Below the pieces are notes generated by a model. It was not told where the DNA came from and did no database searches. It saw nothing but the letters and a program-made list of their open reading frames with translations. The position numbers and the translations under genes were made by a program. A stretch of DNA of 14,798 nt from Stephanodiscus triporus. Taxonomy: Eukaryota; Bacillariophyta; Thalassiosirophyceae; Thalassiosirales; Thalassiosiraceae. Below are positions 8,674 through 14,798 of this stretch, in pieces; position 1 is the first letter of the stretch; each line of letters begins with the position of its first letter. The stretch spans positions 1 through 14,798 of the forward strand of contig JALLAZ010000519.1 of NCBI GenBank assembly GCA_036939755.1, read 5' to 3'.

Positions 8674-10122
8674 ATGTCGTCGTCGAGCGAAGGTCTGACG
8701 ACGACCCTCCAGTCCCTCCCCCGAGAGGCGCGGAACCTCCTCGCGGGAGGACTCGCCGGCATGCTCGCCAAGACCGCGGTCGCCCCCGTCGACCGGATCA
8801 AGATCCTGTACCAGGTGACGTCCGCCAGATTCCGCCTCCGCGACGTGCCGTCGGTGGCGCGGGCCATAATCGAGAGGGAGGGCCTCGGCGCGCTATGGAA
8901 GGGAAACACGGCCACGATGATGCGCGTCTTCCCGTACAGCGGAATACAGTTCATGGTCTTCGACTACTGCAAGCGCCACTTCCTGGGGGGGCGGACGATG
9001 CAGCGGGAACGACCGCGGCGGCGGACCGGGACTGGACGACGGACCGACGACGACGACGATGATGCCGGGAGGGCGATGGCGGCGGCGGCGGGCAGCGGCG
9101 AGGCAACGCCATCGGACGATCGTCGTCGGGGGGGCGGCGAGGACGAGGGAAGGAAGGGAGGGCTCACCCCTCTCGAGAGCCTGCAGGCGGGGATGATCGC
9201 CGGGACGGTATCGGTGCTGCTGACGTACCCCTTGGATATGGCACGCGCGCAGCTGGCGGTATTGCGCAGGGAGAGGAGGACGTCGTCGTCGTCGTCGACG
9301 ACTGCCGCGAGGAGCGGACAGGGCCCGAGCGGCGGCGTCGATGTACGATCGCACCGCGGCCACAGGGGCGGCAGGGGCATCGGGTACGTTCTCTCCGCGA
9401 GCTTCCAACACGGCGGCTTCCGGGGACTGTACCGCGGCATAACACCCACGATACTCGGCATACTCCCGTACTCGGGGCTGGCGTTCACGATCAACGAGCA
9501 GGCGAAGCGACAGATCACGCACGTGACGAGGCGGGAGCCGACGACGTTCGAAAGGCTGATGTGCGGGGCCATGTCGGGACTGTTCGCCCAGACGCTGTCG
9601 TACCCCCTCGAGGTCACTAGGAGGAGGATGCAGACGATAGGGATCGTGCCGACGACAGGGTCGGAGTCGGCCGCGGTCATGGTCACTCAGTTGAGGCCGT
9701 CGTCCGCGGATGGGACGACGGAGGCCATGGCGGCGTCGGCGGGGAACGAAAGAGGGCAGCAGCAGCATCAGCAACAACAATCGCCGGAGCAATCGCGAGC
9801 ACAGCAACGACAGCGAAACCAGCATGCACATACACCGCAACAACAACATCCACAACCACAACTCCAGCAGCAGCTCAAACCATCACATCCGCCGTCCATG
9901 ATAACGACGATGAAACGACTCTTCGAGGAGCAGGGTGTGCGGGGCTTCTTCAAGGGCGTGACTATGAACTGGGTCAAGGGACCGATAGCGTTCAGCATCA
10001 GCTTCACGGCGTTCGACACGATACAGGGCCTCATCGAGACGGACGACGAGCGCGCGACGAGGAAGGGGGGACATTCCGCCAAGGTGAACATATCGCGACG
10101 GCTAACGAATAACGACGATTAA
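8674..10122 (+). CDS. Mitochondrial carrier (SLC25), coenzyme A carrier-like
   Basis: A 482-residue inner-mitochondrial-membrane carrier with the three-fold repeat. Signature PX[DE]XX[KR] motifs are P38-V-D-R-I-K43, P186-L-D-M-A-R191 and P311-L-E-V-T-R316. Each repeat closes with a GxxxxxG-type element (WKG 75-77, YRG 253-255, FKG 426-428). MMRVFPYSGIQFMVFDY (82-98) and MNWVKGPIAFSISFTAFD (431-448) closely match the coenzyme A carriers SLC25A42, SLC25A16 and yeast Leu5. The likely substrate is therefore coenzyme A or a related adenine nucleotide. Typical carriers are about 300-330 residues. The excess is in low-complexity insertions: 106-163 (basic, then Asp6), 199-236 (Ser/Arg/Gly) and 323-408 (Gln-rich). 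The start is the first ATG in the frame; the open frame upstream lacks an ATG. Intronless. Family certain; substrate inferred. Confidence 0.92.
   Translation: MSSSSEGLTTTLQSLPREARNLLAGGLAGMLAKTAVAPVDRIKILYQVTSARFRLRDVPSVARAIIEREGLGALWKGNTATMMRVFPYSGIQFMVFDYCKRHFLGGRTMQRERPRRRTGTGRRTDDDDDDAGRAMAAAAGSGEATPSDDRRRGGGEDEGRKGGLTPLESLQAGMIAGTVSVLLTYPLDMARAQLAVLRRERRTSSSSSTTAARSGQGPSGGVDVRSHRGHRGGRGIGYVLSASFQHGGFRGLYRGITPTILGILPYSGLAFTINEQAKRQITHVTRREPTTFERLMCGAMSGLFAQTLSYPLEVTRRRMQTIGIVPTTGSESAAVMVTQLRPSSADGTTEAMAASAGNERGQQQHQQQQSPEQSRAQQRQRNQHAHTPQQQHPQPQLQQQLKPSHPPSMITTMKRLFEEQGVRGFFKGVTMNWVKGPIAFSISFTAFDTIQGLIETDDERATRKGGHSAKVNISRRLTNNDD
9754..9880 (+). repeat. CAG/CAA-rich polyglutamine tract
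   Basis: An imperfect run of CAG and CAA codons mixed with His, Arg and Pro codons fills the matrix-side loop of the carrier's third repeat, between P311-R316 and the FFKG element. Confidence 0.85.
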
Positions 10123-10519
10123 AATTAGATTACTTCTTAGTATGGCTCATCGTGAGCCGAGATGGAATGAGCAGCGTCTCGTTTTATCTTCTTTATCTGG
10201 ATACCTCTACTGGTCTAACGCCGGTTGAGGTTGTTACATTTATTGATGGGAGGATGATTGAACGTTGGCTACATAATGACATAAAGCCAGCTTCAATGTG
10301 GCATGCCACAGGGTCCAAGCGAAATGACAGGAGTGCAGTATAGCACCGCATTTCAAATCCTTGTTTGTTAGTAATTAATACCACCTTGTCCTTCCTACAA
10401 GTAAATAACACTCTCTTAATTGAGAGGGAGATGATAAAAAATATTGGTCTTCTTACGGACAACGTCAAATCAAAAATAATTCGAACTGACACCTTAGTGC
10501 CAAATATTCGTCAAGATAT
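10123..10519. other. Convergent intergenic region, no gene seen
   Basis: This AT-rich stretch lies between the carrier stop and the BTB gene stop. Short open frames on both strands (for example 10152-10343) lack any recognisable motif. It should carry the two 3' untranslated regions. Confidence 0.5.
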
Positions 10520-11152
10520 TCACAGTAAACGAAGATGAATAATGTACCCGTAACAATGATCAAATGTGACATCCTGCTTCAGACACAGCCCAAATTTTGA
10601 GAGAGAATTCTGAAACGCCTCCTTGAATTCTCTTTCCACCGATCCTGCAGCTCGATACAACTTATCTTTTCTCTCTTTATCATACTCACTTGGCCCAGGG
10701 CTATCTACTTCAAAGCAGAATTTGCCCAGTAGGACTTGGTCGGCGCAATGATTCGCCAAGAAATCACAGTCATTTAACTTCTCAAGTTGCTCTTTTTCCG
10801 CTACCAAAGTCCTAATTTTATCATGGCGATTTGTCACTTGAACTGCCCATGCGGAGGTTTTCACTGTGCCATCACCGGGCACTATGCCATAGAAGTCCAT
10901 GTCCCGGAGAAACATCTCCCTCGATACTGTAACTGGCAATGTGATGCTTCCGTAATGAAGATAATCCAAGACCAACTCAAACGTTGTCCCATTTCTATCG
11001 ATGAAAACAGGCTTGGAGGGGTCCTCGAGCCACGTGTCGGACACGAGTCGAGCGAGCATGGTATCCTCATACTGAAGGAAGAGCGATCGGGCCGTCTTGA
11101 GCATCTTACCACGAACATCAAACGCCACCGTCGGATTTTGATCGTCGACCAT
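10520..11152 (-). CDS. BTB/POZ (T1-type, KCTD-like) domain protein
   Basis: A 210-residue protein with an N-terminal BTB fold of the potassium-channel tetramerisation (T1/KCTD) type. The domain covers about residues 8-92: VAFDVRGKMLKTARSLF, then FIDRNGTTFELVLDYLHYG (50-68), then REMFLRDMDFYGI (78-90). These are the typical strand, the DR(D/N)G turn and the leucine/tyrosine helix of the family. Such domains form tetramers or pentamers and often serve as adaptors for cullin-3 ubiquitin ligases. No transmembrane segment is present, so this is not a channel. The C-terminal half (about 95-210) is unknown; residues 110-127 may form a short coiled coil. The start at 11152 (context GAAGCCATGG) is preferred over the upstream TTG at 11212. 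It converges on the carrier and diverges from the nucleotidyltransferase-like gene. The partner and role are unknown. Confidence 0.85.
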   Translation of the reverse strand: MVDDQNPTVAFDVRGKMLKTARSLFLQYEDTMLARLVSDTWLEDPSKPVFIDRNGTTFELVLDYLHYGSITLPVTVSREMFLRDMDFYGIVPGDGTVKTSAWAVQVTNRHDKIRTLVAEKEQLEKLNDCDFLANHCADQVLLGKFCFEVDSPGPSEYDKERKDKLYRAAGSVEREFKEAFQNSLSKFGLCLKQDVTFDHCYGYIIHLRLL

Positions 11153-12303
11153 GGCTTCAAAGGATAAACTCGAGAAATGAGTTCTTTTGGTGCAGATTAT
11201 TCGGATCAACAATTGTCTTGTACTAAGGTGAAAATTTCATTTGTATGGCAGTTTTTGGTAGGTATGTTTCACCCCAAACTCTTGTGAAGAAATTTGCACA
11301 TGACAGAAAGACGTTGATCCCTCCAATATTTATTAATTACTTGGCACACGACTCTATGATGAAAGACGCTGCCCACAAGACTATTATTTGCTTCGCTTTT
11401 CATACTGCATTAAACATTATTATTTTTCGGTAAACCCATCCAAGGCGAATTAAGCAACAATACAAGAGCGGCCGAATCGCAAGGTATGTCCTTCAAATCA
11501 TCTCTGTCATTCCGTCATCGTCCAATTTCAACTTTCTGTCTGATCATCATCGGCATGTCAGCCCACGGCAAGTACGTCCAACTTCACGCGAGTAGTAGTC
11601 TTCTATCCCTCCCCCCCTCTCATTAGAGGGTAGGTCGTTCCGACGTCTTTCATAGCTCGACTTTGTCGCTCCTCCTCCGCCTGCCGAAACTCTCGGCGTG
11701 TCTCTGTTTCTTTCGTTCGAATTTCTCGAGTATTCTCCGTNTCAGTAAGTATATATCATATGGTTGTTGCTCCCTGCATGCAGGAAAGGGTCTGCTTGGC
11801 TAATGTTGATGTGTTGAGCTTAGCCACGACGCATTGGACCCATTGAGGAGGAGGGCGTGTGCCGCTGTGATGATATCGAATTGGTACTTTCAGGTGAACG
11901 TGATAATTGCGCGAAACTTCCTTACAAATTATTGCACGTTCAGTATGTCACTGTATCTACAAATACATCTCAATATGAGATTTTTTCATTTGGTCTGTCC
12001 CTGGCCCCGCCACGCTCCTCCCGGGAGTTCTTGATCTTGATGAGTCATGCGCACGACTGGTGATCAGACCAAGATTAGGAGATCAGTTAAGGAGAGCACA
12101 TAAAACGCAAAAAGCAAATGGAGCCAATAGCAGCAGAAAGGAACTCACTTCTTCCCTCACCGTTCACTTTAAGAAGCACTTTTTTCTGCTCCCGAGAGCA
12201 GATTTCTGCTCCAGAGCGCTTTTCTCGGTTCGGATAATCTCGCCCCTGAGTGTGGGAGGTCCATTACCCCCCCCACCACCACCTTCTTCCGTGTTCCGTT
12301 TTT
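11153..12303. other. Long divergent intergenic region (about 1.15 kb)
   Basis: This separates the starts of the BTB gene (-) and the nucleotidyltransferase-like gene (+), so both promoters should lie here. Small open frames (11245-11433, 11834-12034, 12060-12377) show no family resemblance and overlap in different frames. A GTAAGT at 11745-11750 followed by several pyrimidine-AG sites could be a 5' leader intron. A 7-base-stem hairpin (TCTGCTC/GAGCAGA, 12185-12202) lies 102 bases before the start codon. Confidence 0.5.
11741..11741. other. Ambiguous base (N)
   Basis: A single undetermined base in the assembly, four bases before a possible GTAAGT donor and outside every called coding region. 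Confidence 0.99.
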
Positions 12304-13242
12304 ATGGGTGGAAACTGCTTGAAGACGGTTTCGACGCGACGTGTGCTCACGTCCGAGTTGATGGATATTTTTTCTGAGCTGCTGCCCAAGTTGCGGGAAT
12401 TTTACGCGAACATTTGCCTCCCGCGGCTGATGCCAGAGAAGCAGGACCACGGCGACATAGACATCCTGGTTGAGACGAGCGGCCGACGGTGCGACCCTTT
12501 GGCTCTTTTTGGTGCGAGCGAAGCGGTGAGCAACGGGGGCGTGCTGTCTTTCGACTACCGCAACGTGCAGGTGGATCTGATCCACGTCTCGAACCTGCAC
12601 TGGGCGTCGCTCTTCTACAGCTTCGGCGACTTCGTGAGCATCCTGGGCTACTGCATCAAGTCCCAGGGTCTCAAGTTTACACCCCAGGGGTTTTACGTGC
12701 GCACGCGGGCGACCTGGCGCGAGGCCTTCTTCAAGTTGAGCGAATCGCCCGAGGAGGTGCTCACCTTCCTAGGGCTTCCCAGCGAGGAGTACGCGAGAGG
12801 CTTCGCAAGCAAGGAGGCAGTCTTCGATTTCCTCATGCGGTCGCGGTTTGTGCGGCCCAAGCATCCGACTTCCGAGGCAAACCCGGGAAACCGGAGCTTC
12901 AGGAATCACATGGCAGCAAGACCCATGTTCGCTGCCTTCGTTGAGAAACTCAAAAGTATGACCGAAGTAAGACCGCCTCTGGATCCTGAGCAGACAAGGG
13001 TGGAGGCGATCGCGTTCTTCAGGAAGGAGAAGGAATGGAGAGGAGCGGAGGAAGAACAGAAGCTCATGAGTGAACGGAAGGACAAACTGAACGGTAAATT
13101 GGTCATGGAAGTCACCGGAGTTAAGCATAACAAGATGATCGCTGCAATACTGCAAACTGTTAGAAATAACTTCACGAACTTCCACGAACTTAACGAAGAA
13201 GAAATCGAACGCGCTATCACTGAAGCCGCGCTGACAATATAG
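12304..13242 (+). CDS. Predicted polymerase-beta-fold nucleotidyltransferase-like protein
   Basis: A 312-residue intronless gene. The N-terminus carries GGN (2-4) and TRR (11-13), followed by HGDIDILVE (49-57). D51 and D53 there fit the metal-binding D-x-D of the nucleotidyltransferase fold. D91 in VQVDLIHV (89-95) fits the third acidic residue. A Gly-rich pair followed by a DxD and a later Asp is the usual order in this superfamily. Similar proteins, from memory, occur in fungi, protists and large DNA viruses without a settled function. The C-terminal segment LNGKLVMEVTGVKHNKMIAAIL (262-283, shown in part) loosely recalls the tail helix motif of CCA-adding enzymes, but the usual Pro-Gly is replaced. 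I chose the ATG at 12304; the open frame upstream begins only with GTG. Cytosolic or nuclear location is unknown. The fold is a moderately confident inference and the substrate is not known. Confidence 0.7.
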   Translation: MGGNCLKTVSTRRVLTSELMDIFSELLPKLREFYANICLPRLMPEKQDHGDIDILVETSGRRCDPLALFGASEAVSNGGVLSFDYRNVQVDLIHVSNLHWASLFYSFGDFVSILGYCIKSQGLKFTPQGFYVRTRATWREAFFKLSESPEEVLTFLGLPSEEYARGFASKEAVFDFLMRSRFVRPKHPTSEANPGNRSFRNHMAARPMFAAFVEKLKSMTEVRPPLDPEQTRVEAIAFFRKEKEWRGAEEEQKLMSERKDKLNGKLVMEVTGVKHNKMIAAILQTVRNNFTNFHELNEEEIERAITEAALTI

Positions 13243-13487
13243 ACTACTTGTTGCGTTTTGACTGTTCGCGTTTGTATATAACAAAAATTCAACAAGCAAA
13301 TTATGACGACACAATACATGACACTGAAAAGTAAGGAAATTCATTCTCCCTATTGAATAACTCGCTTCTCGTAATTGCTCCCTAAGAGAGTACAATAAAT
13401 TGTCGGTGGCATCACTGCGATTCCGTTTTTTTTCGACCCCCCCCTTAGACCTGAATTTTTTCGCCCCTCGTATTATATTCAACTAAT
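13243..13487. other. Convergent 3' region with candidate polyA signal
   Basis: This is between the stops of the nucleotidyltransferase-like gene and the Mpv17-like gene. AATAAA lies at 13394-13399 on the plus strand, about 150 bases after the first stop, and is a candidate polyadenylation signal for that gene. T8 and C8 homopolymers follow at about 13427-13443. Confidence 0.45.
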
Positions 13488-14185
13488 TCATCTATTCAAT
13501 CGCTCTTTCTCTCCCTCGTGCGTCCTCCAGCTAAGGTACGAATTCCAAACGAACCCGACGCCGTTGCTAAATAAAACTTGGAATTTACCGGGAACGAAAG
13601 CGAACATGATCGCCATGGAGGGTATCCATATCGACCATCCCACCACCAGCGCGTCTGGGACGTCATTTCGCAATCGCGACGTCAGGCGAGGGATCAGATC
13701 CTCGTCGCGACGATCGCGTCGTCGCCGCCGCGTCCGCGTCGTCGTCGTCGTTTGGCTCGTTTCGTCGCGGTCTTCGTGATCGTGATCGTCGTAGTCGTAG
13801 TCGTCGGGAACGACGTGCTCGAGCACGGTCAGGCACGACACGAAGACGGGGAGGAACAACGGCGCGAAGAATCCCTGATCCCAAGCGAGACGCCTGAGGA
13901 CGGAGGAAACGCCGGAACCCGGTATCGTCGACATCAGTCGACCGTACCAGGCGTGCACGGTCGGCGCGACGAGGCAGGCGCCCAGCGCGACGAATCGCGC
14001 CGTTCGCGTCCAATCGTAGACCCCCCCGTTCGTCGTCGTCGTCGTCGTCGTCGTATTATTATTATTATTATTATCATCATCATTCGCGGACGAGGACGAC
14101 GGCCCTTCCTCCATTATTCTTCCGTCGTCGTCGTCGTCGTCGTTGTCGTCGCGATCGAGGCGGCGGATGTCGCGGTCTCGTGCGT

Positions 14186-14222
<37 letters not shown>

Positions 14223-14546
14223 ACCGTTCCGCGAATGGAGGTACTGGCAGAGGAGATCGCCCGATCCTGCGATCAGTCCCGAGGAAATGCACTTGGTCGT
14301 CACGGGATGGGTATCGAGCTTGGACGCGTACCATCGAAATGGGTTGTTGTTGCTGGGGCTCGAAAGGGACGACGGGGGGGGAGACGTCGACGACGACGAG
14401 GACGATGTCGACGACGACGTCGACGACGACGACGAACTTTTGCGCCGCGCTGAATAATAATTTGTCGATCGTCTACTCGCGAAATCCACGACGATACGAC
14501 CCCCCGCTCCGAGGAAGCGAGGCGTGCTATTCGTCGTATATGTCAT
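13488..14546 (-). CDS. Mpv17/PMP22-family membrane protein
   Basis: About 352 residues; a member of the Mpv17/PMP22/Sym1 family of four-helix proteins of the mitochondrial inner membrane, peroxisome or plastid. Recognisable blocks are NPFRWYASKLDTHPVTTKCI (about 68-87) and SGLIAGSGDLLCQYL (89-103). Further on come VAPTVHAWYGRLM (about 192-204), WDQGFFAPLFLPVF and the C-terminal FVPGKFQVLFSNGVGFVWNSYLSW. The N-terminus is basic, with few acidic residues (RRSTNYYSARRK), and could be an organelle-targeting sequence. Usual length is about 180-240 residues. The excess is a Ser run after the N-terminus, an insertion of about 70 residues after the first helix (Ser, Asp, Asn and Thr runs) and one of about 45 before the last helix (Asp/Arg/Thr). 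The usual WP-x-x-Q-x-x-NF motif is replaced by WIPSMAIMF. The ATG at 14546 is used because the frame further upstream opens with GTG. Intronless. Compartment and transported molecule are unknown. Confidence 0.88.
14029..14083 (-). repeat. Compound (GTC)n(ATT)n(ATC)n microsatellite
   Basis: Three adjoining triplet repeats sit in frame in the Mpv17-like gene. On the coding strand they read Asp, then about six Asn, then about eight Thr, in the loop after the first membrane helix. Confidence 0.88.
14188..14217 (-). repeat. (GAC)10 microsatellite encoding polyserine
   Basis: Ten perfect GAC units on the plus strand are read on the minus strand in the TCG frame, giving a serine run in the same loop of the Mpv17-like protein. 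Confidence 0.9.
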
Positions 14547-14798
14547 CCGAGCTCTCGACTTGTCTCGAATCACTAACTAATACCAGTTAGTTTGAGGTCA
14601 TCGATCGGTTTGGCTGCGACTGTTTTTTTGTATTGCTCGACTTCCACAAGAAAAAAGCCACATCATAAATATCCGGAATAAGGGGACAAACGTACACTTT
14701 TACACTTACCGTATAAGTTGGGGCATAAGAAACACCTAAACACCCAAGTGCGAAGGTCTAAAACGCTCTTTTTTAGCTGACCGGGTCAGATGTCAGGA
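14547..14798. other. Upstream flank of the Mpv17-like gene
   Basis: The remaining 252 bases should hold the promoter and leader of the Mpv17-like gene. No open frame or motif here can be supported. Confidence 0.5.

Noticed and set aside
8893..9861. Long minus-strand frames (about 322 and 240 codons) opposite the carrier gene
   Set aside because: They are shadows of a GC-rich gene with clear carrier motifs on the plus strand; their translations are Arg/Pro/Ser-rich and lack motifs.
11245..11433. 62-codon plus-strand open frame near the BTB gene start
   Set aside because: Short, AT-rich, no family resemblance, and of a length common by chance in AT-rich intergenic DNA.
12185..12202. Hairpin with 7-base stem and 4-base loop
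   Set aside because: About one such hairpin is expected by chance; there is no following T-run or other sign of a terminator or leader structure.
13578..14453. Plus-strand frame of about 291 codons opposite the Mpv17-like gene
   Set aside because: It is produced by GAC/GTC repeats and encodes Arg, Val and Ile runs; the Mpv17 family blocks lie on the minus strand.

Overview
This is a eukaryotic nuclear segment. The evidence is a multi-exon gene with consensus GT-AG introns, a 20S proteasome subunit, two mitochondrial or organelle membrane-protein families, long homopolymeric amino-acid runs and wide intergenic gaps. A leucine-rich-repeat protein and a mechanosensitive channel both resemble proteins I know from diatoms, so the likely source is a (probably centric) diatom or close stramenopile. 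That placement is inference from protein resemblance, not from a marker gene.

Layout, left to right. 333-1196 (+): intronless proteasome beta-6 (PSMB1). 1556-6212 (-): an MscS-type channel gene, which I resolve into 11 exons, 10 introns and about 1246 residues. Its GC-rich first exon encodes some 500 residues of low complexity before the membrane domain. 6708-about 8348 (-): an AT-rich leucine-rich-repeat gene whose first ATG is unresolved. 8674-10122 (+): a mitochondrial carrier closest to coenzyme A carriers (SLC25A42/A16/Leu5). 10520-11152 (-): a small BTB/T1-domain protein. 12304-13242 (+): a predicted polymerase-beta-fold nucleotidyltransferase-like protein. 13488-14546 (-): an Mpv17/PMP22-family membrane protein.

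The genes form convergent pairs (PSMB1/MscS, carrier/BTB, nucleotidyltransferase/Mpv17) and divergent pairs (LRR/carrier, BTB/nucleotidyltransferase). They do not form a pathway; this reads as ordinary nuclear gene order. A theme across several genes is expansion of GAC/GTC or CAG/CAA triplets placed in extramembrane loops or termini, leaving the folded cores readable.

The strongest unusual signal is an imperfect 54-base duplication in the channel gene. It has copied the 3' end of an intron plus the start of the next exon, giving two in-frame splice acceptors that would produce channels differing by 18 residues just before an EF-hand-like linker. I saw no tRNA, rRNA, transposon, CRISPR array or prokaryotic operon, and no convincing new multi-gene system. 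One base is ambiguous (N at 11741).
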